64,000 bases of DNA from Heracleum sosnowskyi (taxonomy: Eukaryota; Streptophyta; Magnoliopsida; Apiales; Apiaceae), in NCBI GenBank assembly GCA_030848705.1, contig CM061243.1, positions 122,784,674 through 122,848,673 of the forward strand, in the 5' to 3' direction. Made by a program: the position numbers and the translations under genes. Positions 43,360 through 54,779 of this stretch are shown here, piece by piece. The first letter of the stretch is position 1, and every line of letters starts with the position of its first letter. Under the pieces are notes generated by a model. The model ran no database searches and was not told the origin of the DNA. It saw only the letters and a list, made by a program, of their open reading frames with translations.

Positions 43360-46016
43360 TAGGCATGTTAACGGGTCAGATTCGGATCAGATTTCACTAA
43401 ATCCATATCCGGATCCGTTTATTTTTTTCAGATTCGGATCGGATCGGATTATGAGTCGGATATTTTTCAAGCGGATCCGTATCCGATCCGTTAGGATTTC
43501 GGATTTTCGGGTCGGAGGTCTGACCCGTTTAGAATATTAATTTTTTTTTTTGACAAATTCAAATTTGAAATTCCAAAATGCATCAACTCATTACAAGTTT
43601 ACAGTTATTGATTTTTAAAGTACATCAAGTCATCAACTAGCTACAAATTGAATAACAAAATCTGAATCCCTAATTCCAAGTAATTAAATTCAAAACTCAA
43701 AAGCAATGCAGTATGTGATTGTGAGACTCAGAGTAGTATAGGCCAAAGACATCTAGTTTCCAGTAGCAGAAGTGCAGAACAAACTTTAACTTTCAGTCCA
43801 TTAGTCCAACTTGTTCACACCAACTTGTTCTTCCTGCAATAAACAGAAAAAATGTATTACTATGACAAAAGACATAAAAAATCAAGGACATTAAAATCAT
43901 ACACATATTAGTATGGTAAATATACCTTTAACATTATGAAGATATTTTTTCGGCTTCCGCTCTCTCATTTGGAAATTTCTCCAGTGATGTTTCTGAAAAT
44001 CATACACATATTAGTATGGTAAATAATGATAAAGAAATTGAATTACATCAAGTTAAATTTAGTTACTTACGTCTCCTCGATGGAATCCAATCAGACGTGC
44101 ATACCAAAGCTTCTACTATATCCGGAAGTAAACAAGAACATGATTCATCTATCACTCTACCACCTATACTAAAGGCTGACTCTGATGCAACGGTTGTAGC
44201 AGGAACAACTAATACATCTCTCGCAATTTTTGAGATTGTTGGAAATCTAGTACCATTGACAGACCACCATGTCAATATATTAAATTTTCCGCTGCAAGGA
44301 TGTGTTTCCTCGTCCAGGTACTGATCAAACTCTGACTTAGGAACATGTCGGATGCCAGAATCTCGTTCCATTTGTCTCCATCTTTTAAAGTCATTCAGTT
44401 TATTTCTTTGTGATACAGCTCCTGTCTGAACATTACTAGTAGTGGTACTAGAAATGAGTTCATCATAGCTGCCATCATTTATCGAACTTTGGGAAGAAAT
44501 AACTCTGCCTCCATACTCAATGTTAGAGATAAAGCTGATTTCACTTTTTGTACATGAGTACAAGCAAGATCTTTACCATAAAGTTTATCATAATAGTATT
44601 CAATGATGTCCATCTTAAATCTAGGGTCAAGAATCACTGCCACTGCTAAACAGATACAACATTCATCCCAATATTTAGAGAATTTAATTCTCATAGGAAT
44701 AACCATCTCCCTCAGGCACTACTGTTCAGTGTGTTGTTCCCACTCGACTAACTGAATACTAATCTCACAAATATTAGGGAAAAAGACATTAGCAGTAGGA
44801 TATGTGGTTCCACTAAAATGAACAGTAGCTTCATTAAATATTTTGTAACAACCATGTATCGTACGTGCAATTTTCCATTCTTCTTTACTAGGATTAAGAT
44901 GGTAATTCTTATCCATAAATGCTAAACGATCAAATGCCTCCTCATACTCTATACTCTATTCTATGGCAACATCAAGCATTTCAAATGTCGAATCCCACCT
45001 AGTTGACACATCCATGGGAATTTTTCTTTTACCTTGCAATTTCAATTGATTCACAACTTGATCAAATTTCTGTTTTCCGTATGGGGATTTTGACAAATAG
45101 CTCACTGTACCACGAATATTATCTAAAAGTGGTTTAATTATAGTCAAGCCATCTTGGGCAACCAAGTTCAGTATATGTGCACTACAGCGGACATGAAAAA
45201 AATCACCACCGCATGGAACTCTATCCGAGAGCCAAGTTTTTAAATGCCTAGCCATGCAATCATTTGACGCAGCATTATCAACTACCATTGCAAACAACTT
45301 TTTATCTAAATTTCACTCCATGATTAATTGTGAAATAAATCGAAATAAAGACTCTCCATCATGTGGGTAACTAATATATCTATAATTCAAGATCTTTTTA
45401 TTCAACTCCCAATCACTAGTAATATAATGTGCTGTCAATGCGGCATATGCAAAATTCTGTGAATCGGAAGTCCAAATATCAGTAGCGAGGGTGACTCTAG
45501 AATCTATCTCATCAAGCAATTCATAAATCTTCTCTTTCATCTCTCTGTGTAATTTAACTACATCAAACCTTACAGTGTTTCGACTAGGTAGCCTAAATTC
45601 AGGTTGCAAACCATTGCAAAAATATTCAAAAAACTCGTGTTCAGCTATATTAAATGGATAATTATGTTTGACAACCATCTTTGCTAAATCAGTTCTGCTT
45701 CTCTCCTGGCTAAATTTAAAAGCCTCAACCTTAACTGAACCATCACCCATTTTCATGGTTGCAAGTGTTGGTTGTCCCTTACTATTATATATTCTTGCAG
45801 TACATTTTTTTAAATGTGCAGCTAAATGGCTAGTTCCCGACTTACTATCCCCTACAAAAGACTTCTTACAGTGATTACATATAGCCCTTAAAGCTCCACT
45901 AGAGTCTTTGGTTTCTTTTATTTCCTTCCATACCTTTGATTTTTTTGCCTTCCTAGCTTTCTCCTCGGGTAATTCCACATCAATTGGATTTTGAATAGCT
46001 GCCTCAGGCATCTATT
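43360..46016 (-). mobile_element. hAT transposon, right end missing
   Basis: The left end begins TAGGCATGTTAACGGGTCAG directly after the duplicated-block sequence. It is followed by dense GGATC/CGGAT subterminal repeats (43380-43520), both typical of plant hAT elements. The transposase reads toward this end. On the right, the element stops five bases after the transposase start codon, so its 5' UTR and second terminal repeat are gone. No 8-bp duplication is present. Confidence 0.75.
44063..46011 (-). pseudogene. hAT (RICESLEEPER-like) transposase pseudogene
   Basis: It starts at the ATG at 46011. A BED zinc finger occupies residues about 25-75 (KVWKEIKETKDSSG, then CNHCKKSF...HLAAHLKKC). Next come the RNase H-like core (TLATDIWTSDSQNFAYAALT, a FAMVVDNAASND acid-containing motif, VRCSAHILNLV, STRWDSTFEML), then LDPRFKMDIIEYYY and the hAT dimerisation domain (FDQYLDEETH, ILTWWSVNGTRFPTISKIARDVL, PATTVASESAFSIGGRVI). 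Three in-frame stops (about 45312, 44955 and 44718) and at least one frameshift (about 44500-44560) inactivate it. A duplicated ATAGAGTAT explains one of the stops. Confidence 0.9.
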
Positions 46017-46679
46017 CAAACCCGGATTTATGACTTTTATTTTAGTCATAAGTTTGAATTGATGACAAGTTAGATAAATTATTAGTGTTTTTTTAAAATT
46101 TATTAATAAATGAACTCAGGACACACATCTCACTATTTTCTTTATTTTTTTACATTAGAGAAAAATATATTTAATTTTTAGAATGGGTTATGATAATGTA
46201 CTAATTTTTCTTGATTATATAAATTTGATGGACTTTTTAATACTCCATCTGTCCCTCTCATTTCTTTACAGTTTTTTTACATTGCTTTGAAAATATATTT
46301 TATAGGAGCCTTAAAATGCGTGCCGAGCCCCCGTCCCCCAATGTAAAAAACTTAGGGGGACATAGGGAGTATCAATTTGTGTAGACTTATATATATGTTG
46401 CCTTAAATCAAATTTCTTCATGTTTTTCGAACACATTCAACTTAGATTTTTAACTAATGTAAAAAGTATGATTTGAATTTTCTAAGATCATTTATTGTAA
46501 AGATTAAAACATGATGTGAAATCTTCTAAATGTTGAGGAAAACAAAGAGTTGAAAACTATGACTTTTGTTGCTGAAAAAGAGGTTACATGTACTTTACAA
46601 GAAATAGTCTACAGCAGGGTGTGATCCAAGTAGAGGTTAACTGGAGGTCGAAAAGACATCCTCGAGACTTCAAAGGGAT
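46017..46679. repeat. Duplicated block A, right copy
   Basis: Second copy of 42597-43359. It is shorter because its MITE has an internal deletion and about 20 bp around the exon acceptor are missing. It continues past the homologous end into sequence shared with 49.6 kb. Confidence 0.85.
46243..46369. mobile_element. Stowaway MITE, internally deleted copy
   Basis: Same insertion site and ends as 42818-43067 (TA at 46241-46242 and 46370-46371) but only 127 bp. The MITE was therefore present before the block duplicated. Confidence 0.75.
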
Positions 46680-46890
46680 AAACAATGGCTACCTGAAGTA
46701 GAGTATTACTAATTATTGAAGATATTTACAATTTTAGTAGAGTTTATCTACGAGGCATGTTCTCGGTTTATGTATACTTAGACCGGTGTTCTCAGTTTTG
46801 TCTAGCAGATTGTTATTTGAATTTAACTTGTGTAGTTCTGTCGCATTTAACTTGCTCTTTGATTTTTTACTATTAAAATGGTAAAACTAT
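46527..46890 (+). pseudogene. Unidentified exon fragment, copy 3, with 3' flank
   Basis: It reads NVEENKELKT, then FVAEKEVTCTLQEIVYS before a frameshift, keeping the section lost at 43.3 kb. The following 220 bp (GAAGTAGAGTATTACTAATT ... TGTGTAGTTCTGTCGCA) recur at 49.66-49.81 kb. Confidence 0.55.
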
Positions 46891-46907
46891 AAAATACCTT
46901 ACATGTC

Positions 46908-47650
46908 ATGTTGTTTTTAATTGGTTGCTGTGGAATGTACTTGAAACATTCTCGTTATCATCCTGGTCTCAAATTAGATTTATCTTAACCGTGTGACAAA
47001 GAAAGAATTTTAATGGCATTAAGCTCAGCTACTGGCTAGCTTAAGTTGGATTGACCTTTTAATACGACATCATCCCTGCAGCTGAGCGCGCAAGCAATGT
47101 TCATTCTTCATAAAAAAATGTCTTGCTTTTCATCTATGTTCAAGTAAATGCAACCAGGCTTAAGATGTCAGACTTAGTTTTTTAAAATAATTAGGGATAT
47201 GTGACGATGAGCCTCTGATATCTGTTTCGTTTTCCTGAAAAATGAAAATAGCTGCTTCATTCTAAGAAAACATAGTCGATATCTGACCTAACAATCTACT
47301 TGCCTAAAGAATAATTAACACTTAATTCACATGATTATATGATGTTGTAGAGTTGAGTTGGTCATTTTTTGATTTCATAATCCAGGTTCATTTGCTCAGG
47401 ATTGGTTACCAGAGTCGGAGTCTCCTAACTGGTACAATCAACATGGAGTTGATGCAGAACGTGCTCAAGAAAACAAAAGATGGTCACCCGAGGAATCATA
47501 TCCTTTTCACAGAACATCGTGATTTACTGGTTATTTGTACAAGTATTTCTGTGAGAGCTTATTTTGGTGCTCTCGTGCAAGTCATGATAGTAATATAGAC
47601 TTTGGAGGGATTAAATTGTACAGTTTTCATTCGGAAGAAATATGTAAATG
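46908..47650 (+). pseudogene. PAT1 pseudogene, copy 2a
   Basis: Reverse-oriented copy of PAT1 intron 4 sequence, the exon 5 acceptor (ATAATCCAG at about 47384) and the first 45 codons (SFAQDWLPESESPNWYNQHG...RWSPEES). At about 47520 it jumps to sequence from the parent's 3' UTR (AGCTTATTTTGGTGCTCTCG). Several base changes are shared with copy 1 at 21-22 kb and not with the parent, for example the GCGCGC block near 47090. Confidence 0.85.
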
Positions 47651-47976
47651 CTTGACTATTTCTGTAAAAAGATTTCTCATCTTTGTAAATGCAAACTAGA
47701 AAACTGATCAGATGGTTTTTTTTTATTTCATACATGATACAAGACTTAATTTTCAATAGATGCGGACGACTCGTCTACTTTTGGCACAAATCCTTACTCG
47801 ATCTTGATATCTTCTTAAAATCCTTTTTCCACTCAAAATTGTTATATAGCTCAAAATATAAATATACCTAGCCAAGCTGAAGTGACTTAATATCTTGCTC
47901 ACAAGATGAAAGAGGGCTGAACCAGGGTGGGATTACTCATAAACTGGGAAAGGAAGGAATATCCGAATATGCATTA

Positions 47977-48860
47977 CCTGTCTTCTTTTTACCAGCATCA
48001 GCTTCTTTCTCTGCTTTTAGCTTTTCATTTTGCGATGGCAGTGACAAAAGACGCAACTTCTTTTGCATCAGACGCTTTCAGAGATGTCATTGACGTTCTG
48101 GATTCTCATCACAGATTCGAGCAACCCAATGTAATGGAAACTTTTGTAATTAAAAGGTAGATAGCCATTCAATGTCAAAAATGGAAACAACGAAACTATT
48201 TCAGCACAAAATTGAAACTTTTGTAATGGAAAATGATAGTCGATAACAAAATTGTTTTTAATGAAAAATACAGCACACTGTGCTGATCATAAAGAGAGCT
48301 CAAAACAAGATGTAGGACTGAACATCCCCCCACCCAACCCTCAAAATCCTACTTTTTACTATCAACACGCCACAAAATTTCAGTAAAAAAAAATAAGTTT
48401 TATCCTTGTGCTAGCAGCGGAGTAAGTAAGAGCCCTGTACACCGATCATCATACAACACAATAACTCCTGTACAGCCATCGATACAGCTGAGTAAATGAC
48501 AAAGCAGAACTTTTCGACATATATCAACAGTCCATATATACTAGATAGTTGCGACAACAAAAGATAGTTGCGCAAACATACAGCAGTAAGTCAGTAACCT
48601 TTGCTGTTGAAGTTTTTCTGCTACATGATCTAGTGGTTCCTCCTTAACTACTTCGGTGGTTTTCAATTTCTTGTCTTCAGATTTTGCTAGTGTCTTCTTT
48701 GGGGACTTTTCAGCCGGTGGTTCGGACACAGGCACCTGATGATAAAGTTACAAATATCAGAGAAGGAATATAAAGGATAAATAAGGATGACAAGGAAGAA
48801 TATCCCAAAAGCATGAAGCTTAAGTCAGTAACATCATTCTACATACATGAACCTTTAAAA
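47977..48860 (-). pseudogene. eIF3j pseudogene fragments
   Basis: Minus-strand pieces of eIF3j occur in genomic order: part of intron 2 (48860-48737), exon 3 (48736-48597; PVSEPPAEKSPKKTLAKSED, then EVVKEEPLDHVAEKLQQQR) and, after loss of exon 4, exon 5 (about 48125-47977; ends with a GTAATG donor). Small indels shift the frame of the exon 5 copy. The retained intron shows a DNA-level duplication. Confidence 0.85.
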
Positions 48861-49540
48861 TAATATCATTCATTACAACCAGAAAAACTCTAGTGCTACA
48901 TAACTAATCAGAGTTGGTATTACTTTTACAAGATATTGTTTTCATTTTTATTATGAATAGTTTACCTATAGAACAAAGAGTCAATAGAAATTTAGACAAT
49001 CAGAATTATTTTAACATACATGTATCTTCCTGACAAGAAAAAAAAAGATACATGTATCTGTAGTAAGATTAATCTTTTACTTAGTGACATAATAACATTA
49101 TCAATACGATCATGTGCAATCATTCCACAAATTAACTGAATCAAGCAAAAGATCATATGCTATGCTCTGAAGGACATGAAAGCTAAACATATAATCAAAG
49201 TTGGAATAGTTTAATGCTGTAGCAACCACTATCGGCAGTTTGGCACAGCAATCAAATCTTCTTCATGTACAATACAAATATCCAACAACATTGACCCCGT
49301 TGATTTTCGTTGCAATAATCTTGAGTTTTGCCTCATTTGAGCATGGACAAGGATGCAGAGTTATATTTAGTAAAAACGAATAAGGATGCGGAGTTTTGTA
49401 GTGATAACACGACATCTTACTGTCCAAACAAATCTTGCAGTTGATGCAGGCGCTGGTTCCTTCCTGCAACAAGCATCAGGCCTTGAGCGCAATTTTATAA
49501 TACTTTATAAAATTTTATAAAATTTTATAATTTTATAAAT
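48861..49540. other. Spacer, possibly more duplicated intron
   Basis: No gene seen. The last 40 bp (49500-49545) are a TTTTATAAA low-complexity run leading into the next duplicated block. Confidence 0.35.
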
Positions 49541-49830
49541 TTTATAAGAAATAGTCTACATCAAGGATGTGATCCAAGTGGAGGTCAACTGGAGGTCGAT
49601 AACACTTGAGAATTCAAAGCTTTAAACAATGGCTACCCGAAGTCAATGGCTACCCGAAGTAGAGCATTACTAATTATTGAAGATATTTACAATTTTAGTA
49701 GAGTTTATCTACGAGGCATGTTCTCGGTTTATGTATACTTAAGACCGGTGTTCTCAGTTTTGTCTAGCAGATTGTTATTTGAATTTAACTTGTGTAGTTC
49801 TGTCGCAATTAACTTGCTCTTTGATTTCTT
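49541..49830 (+). pseudogene. Unidentified exon fragment, copy 4
   Basis: Starts GAAATAGTCTACATCAAGGA and continues through the same exon end and 3' flank as 46.6-46.88 kb. A 19-bp phrase (ATGGCTACCCGAAGT) is doubled at 49629-49660. Confidence 0.6.
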
Positions 49831-50105
49831 TACATTATCTAATCTAGTCACAATATATATTGTTATTTAGCAAAAATAAAAATAAATTGTTACGTCGTAG
49901 GCTAGCAAAATATCAGCTATTGGCCTAATGTTGCTGTAATTTGTCGATGCTCAATATTCATTCTAGGCGTCTCTTGTATTTGATCAGCAATGTTTTAAAT
50001 TGCATTAATTATTTCTTCCTGATTCTTTGTCTCTAGATTCTGAAGTGGTGCTAGCCTCTGTTATTCGACTCGCCAATCTACTTTATGTTACCAAACACTT
50101 CTGAT

Positions 50106-50525
50106 CTATAGTACTGTCTTCATAAATAATAATGTTATATAAATACCTTTCTTTCCTTTTGTGCGTATTATCTGAGTACCGTTTGTGCACATTGACGTTT
50201 GCTGTGAGGTATATGAATCTTTTGTAAAGGAACTCCTGCTCTGGTTGAGTACAAAATTGCACAGATGAACTACGTCAGATATCATTTGACTCAAAAAATA
50301 GAAGGTGATAAGGCTGCAAAGTATATAGAGCCTGCACAGAGCTCACTGCTACATCAAAAATCAGACCTTCTGGTTGCCAAAAGCATGTTATTTTGGTTCA
50401 ACTATCATCTCTTCTCTTCCTTCACATAGATATACAAGTGATGCGCATCCAGATGGATAAATATCCGAACGTTCAGATTCAATAAGGTTCACGAGAGCAT
50501 GAAGAACTGACTTCAACTGCCAATG
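50106..50525 (-). pseudogene. Possible orphan exon fragments, ARM-like
   Basis: On the minus strand, 50521-50370 reads LKSVLHALVNLIESERSDIY, then PSGCASLVYLCEGREEMIVE before a stop. About 80 bp on, 50290-50160 reads ISDVVHLCNFVLNQSRSSFT. The helical, leucine-rich look suggests an ARM/HEAT-type protein, but I cannot name it and no splice model is secure. Confidence 0.3.
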
Positions 50526-50589
50526 TTTGAGAAATATTTATTAGCAATAGTGAGGAAATAAAGTAGATGGCTTTATAGAGGGATTAGAT

Positions 50590-52190
50590 GGCTTTATAAA
50601 TTAGTTTGTTGCCGGATTTGGCTGTAGATACAAATTTAGTTTGCTTATACTAATGCCTGAAGTAAAATTAGTTTATGTAAGATTTAACCGAAACCAATTT
50701 AACCTGTAGCACTACCAGCGAGTAACAACTAGATTTGTATTGTATGAACTAGTATTTCTTGAATTGACAGCATTCTTTAAATTGTTGTATGGACATTGAC
50801 TTGAAATTGCAGAAATGGCATTTTTTGGTGATTTGATGAATAACTGCTAATATATTAAGTTGTAATCTGTGTGCGGGGGGATTCTAACACTCATTTCTCA
50901 ATAATTGATCAAGATATTTCATTTTTATGGAAAAGTAGCTCTTATTAATCGGCATCTTCCTCCTGCTCAACATATGATGAATAATTTTGAAATGCTTGGA
51001 TCTACTGATTTAAGAGATCAAAGACTTAAGTTAGTTCCAAGAGGAAGGCAGGGTATCACTAATCCAAACCATGGTTTTGATTCAAGCAGCCAATGGACTG
51101 ATAGTGGATGGCCAAAGTTCAGGGCCAAATATATGAATGCTGATGAAATCGAGAACATTCTGAGAGCGCAGCTTGCTGATACTCACAGTAATGATCCGTA
51201 TGTTGATGACTACTACCACCAAGCTTGTTTTGCAAGGAAAAGTGCTGGTGCGAAACTGAGACACCATTTTCACTGAACCAACCTCAAGGATTTTTCTTCC
51301 CGTGCTAGAGTAAGTACTGAGCCGCATGCCTTTCTCAAGGTTGATGCTCTTGGGCGGGTTTCCTTCTCTTCAATTTGTAGACCCCGTCCACTTCTTGAAG
51401 TTGATCCACCAAATTCATTAGGCATTGACAACAGTGAACAGAAAGGACTGGAGAAACCCTTGGAACATGAGCCAATGCTTGCAACCAGAGTAACAATTGA
51501 GGATGGCCTTTCTCTTCTTCTTGATGCTGATGATATTGACAGGTTCCTACAGTTTAACCAACTCCCAGATGTTGTGGTGCAGCTATGAGGGCGTCGAGAG
51601 GTCTTAGTCGAGGGTCTGGCATCATGACTTCAACTTCTTGACCTGCTTGGCAAAAATGGGCACACTCTAAATTTGGCTCCCAAAGATGACCTTGTTTTCC
51701 TACGCTTAGTCTCTCTAGTCTCTTCAGCTCCTCTTTTCTAGCACTGACCTCATGCGAGTAGTCTGTATGGCCATTTCCCGTCATTTGAGATTCTTGTTTG
51801 GGACCCCTCCTGCTGACCCCAAGACTGCTGAAACGAATACCAATCTTGCAAAAATTATTTCATCCAGTGTTCGTGGAATGGACCTTCGAGCACTCGGGGC
51901 CTGTCTTGCCTCTCAGACCCCTTGGGAGCTCTGCTGGAGAGGGTGCTTCTGTTATTCTGATATCTGTACTAGAAAGGGCTACTGAACTCCTAAGAGATCC
52001 TAATACTTCTGTAAACTGCAGTATGCTGAATCGAGCTTTTTGGCAGGCTTCTTTTGATGCGTTCTTTAAACTTCTTACAAAGTAGTGCATTAGCAAGTAC
52101 GACACTACTGTGCAGTCTCTGCCTGCACAGGGCCTTACAGATATGTAGGTACTGGCCATAAGATTTGATTGTAGAAGCGTTTCGAGATTG
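50590..52190 (+). pseudogene. PAT1 pseudogene, copy 2b
   Basis: It begins with reverse-complemented PAT1 intron 4 (matching 27.55-27.95 kb). At about 50945 it jumps directly into mid exon 5 (INRHLPPAQHMMNNFEMLG) and follows the protein core through KYMNADEIENILRAQLADTH and NDPYVDDYYHQACFARK to LTKYC-type C-terminal sequence. In-frame stops occur at about 51274, 51586 and 51626, with frameshifts near 51720 and a deletion near 51911. The end is joined at about 52146 to the parent's 3' UTR (TAGGTACTGGCCATAAGATT). It is not functional. Confidence 0.9.
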
Positions 52191-52284
52191 TATTGTTAGT
52201 TTTACGTGGATGGAGGGAATGATGATCAATTCTTATTCAACAAATATGGGCACCAGTCTACAAACAACCCCGTCAATCGTCAAA

Positions 52285-53640
52285 ATAGATAACAAACTAA
52301 TTTACTATATAAATTATATCAGTTATTAATTAATTTTATTATATCTTAAAATTTAATTTAAATTATTCTTTACATGGTAAAATAATAATATAATAAAAGA
52401 TATGTGTGTGTATATATATAATGATATTGATTGATATTTAATTTTCAAAATTTTAAAATTTGACTTAAATAGAAAATTTATCAAAATACTAAAATGGTAA
52501 ATTTAGTTTCTTAATAAAAAATTGAATATTAAAATTATATACTTAATTTTCTCCATTAGTAAAATTTTTCAAAGGCAAGAAAATAAAAATAATATATTTT
52601 GTTTCCCTCATTAATAAAGATTTAAAATGCAATTGAGATATTTCCTAATATTTAATTTTAATAATTCAAAAATTCGAGAAAATTATAAAAAAAAGATTGA
52701 GGTGATTTGGGGGACCCACCTCACCGTCCTTGTATTCTTCATAATATTTAGAAGAATATTAATATAATATATTTAGTTTCATATGTTAGTAATTATATTT
52801 ATAAATAAAAAAATTTAGAAATTTTAAAAATTGTATATTTAATTTCCTCCATTAGTAAAGATTGTAAAAGTAAGATTCTACTTATATTTTCTGATAGAAA
52901 GTATTATCTAATTAACTATTAACTATATAAATTATAATAAAAAGTAAATTTGTTTATATTTCATTTTTCATTGTGAAAGTTGGTTGTTTCATAGATTTGA
53001 TATCAGGCTCGCATAGATATTTTATGGTACATAATAACATCTTATATACTTTCTAATGACATCACATCTTTTACTATACATAAAAACACACGTGGAAAGT
53101 AGGTTAGTGATCTGGATTATAAAATATGGATACTTATTTCGGCCTCTTTTTTTCGTGGTGTCTCGAATTCAAGTTTAAACAAATCGATGTAAAAGTACGA
53201 TATAAAGTTTAACTTACTTATCTTCTATGGTCAATTTTTAATACATATATGAATGATTGTTTGAGAAAAAGTTAGTATTGAATAATTAAGGTAAACTTTT
53301 GTAATAAGTTTCAAATTGGTGCCGAAGCGAAATTTAGGAAAATATTTGTAAAAGTCTTTTTCAATTTTAAAATTTGGGAATTTTTTTTAGGAGAATATAC
53401 ATTAGTCAAGATTTTAAAGGCAAAAATATTAAAATTATATATTCAGTTTCCTTCATTAGGAAATATTTGAAAAAACAAATGAGATATTTTTTAATCAAGG
53501 AGAATATTAAAATTGTATATTCAGTTTCCTTATATATATAAAGAAGAAGATAAATAAAAGAAGAAATAAGATAAATATTGATAAGCTAAAAAGATAAAGA
53601 TGTTGAATATTAATAAAAAGATAAAGATGTCCAAAAATAT
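52285..53640. repeat. AT-rich dispersed repeat, second copy
   Basis: From AGATAACAAACTAATTTAC onward it parallels 1710-2400. It contains repeated blocks of the form ATTAAAATTGTATATT...TTTCCTCCATTAGTAAAG and AATTGAGATATTT, the same building blocks as the satellite at 54.8 kb. Confidence 0.6.
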
Positions 53641-53660
53641 CACGACTAAAACCTTACTTA

Positions 53661-54537
53661 TCAATACTATTATATAATAGACGAAACATTAAAAGTTTGG
53701 TCGGTCGGTATGATACGTTTTGATTTTACTTAATTGCCCTTTCTTAAATTCGTGTTTTTACTTAATTAATCTTACTTATTTATAAAAATATATTATTAAA
53801 TAATAATATTACCTATTTATAACCAATTATTTTTTTCACCTAAAATACATTATTTTTTTTATTTTTCTAACAAATTCCCATACTTTTTCAAATATATCAC
53901 GGGGCAATAACCTTTTTTAACTAAAACATGTCGGTTTTTCTATTTTTCCTTACTAAAACCCCTCATTTTCCAAAAATATCACGGACAAACCTTTAGTTAT
54001 TTATTTTAAACCTAATATTATAATTATTTTTTTAAAAGTTTACTTATTTTAACATGCCTACTTATTTTTCTTAACAAATGTAATTACTAAAAATATTAAA
54101 ATATAAATAATCAAATACATATTTATAACCAATTACCTTTTCAGCTAAAACATATTATAGATTTTTTTCTAACAAAATCCCTCATTTTCTAAACAAATCA
54201 CGGGAAATTGTCTTTTTCAATTTACTTTTTTTATTTTTCTCACTAAAATTCATTCTTTTTCTAAAAATATCACGGACAAACTCTTTACTTATTTATTTTA
54301 AAACGTATTTAAATAATTTAAATTATTAAATTTTAAAACCTCATTTTCCATACTAAAACCCCTCTTTTTCCAAAAATATAACGAGCAAACCCTTACTTAT
54401 TTATTTTAAAATATGTTTTAATGTTTTTAATTAATTAAAAGTGGTTAGCTATTTTAACATGCCTACTTATTTTTTTAACAAATACAATTAATAAAATAAC
54501 AATTAACAATCCGTGCATCGCACGGGTTTTAAGCTAG
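53661..54537 (+). mobile_element. Non-autonomous Helitron, 877 bp
   Basis: 5' end TCAATACTATTATATAATAG then GACGAAACATTAAAAG. 3' end CCGTGCATCGCACGG hairpin (54511-54525), 8 bp, then CTAG (54534-54537). The flanking bases are A (53660) and T (54538), the A|T target expected of Helitrons, with no target duplication. It has no Rep/helicase coding. Confidence 0.8.
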
Positions 54538-54540
54538 TAT

Positions 54541-54680
54541 AGTTTAAAACTATTTTAATACTTTTAATTATTTAAAAAGTTTACGTATTTTAACAGGCCT
54601 ACTTAATTGTTTTAATAAATACAATTAATAAAATATGAAAATATGAATATTGAAATAACAATTATTAAAAACACTCATTT
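54541..54680 (+). repeat. Tandem copy of the Helitron 3' part
   Basis: Repeats 54405-54537 (TTTTAACAGGCCTACTTA, AAATACAATTAATAAAATA) and again ends AAGCTAGT at 54671-54678, but has lost the hairpin. Confidence 0.6.
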
Positions 54681-54779
54681 AAGCTAGTATATATAAAGAA
54701 GAAGATAAATAAAAGGAGAAAAAAATATAAAGATTGATAAGATAAAAAGATAAAGATATCGAATATTAAAATAGTATAT

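Noticed and set aside
47353..47600. Open frame over PAT1 copy 2a
   Set aside because: Out of frame with the PAT1-like reading and includes intron; a by-product of the pseudogene.
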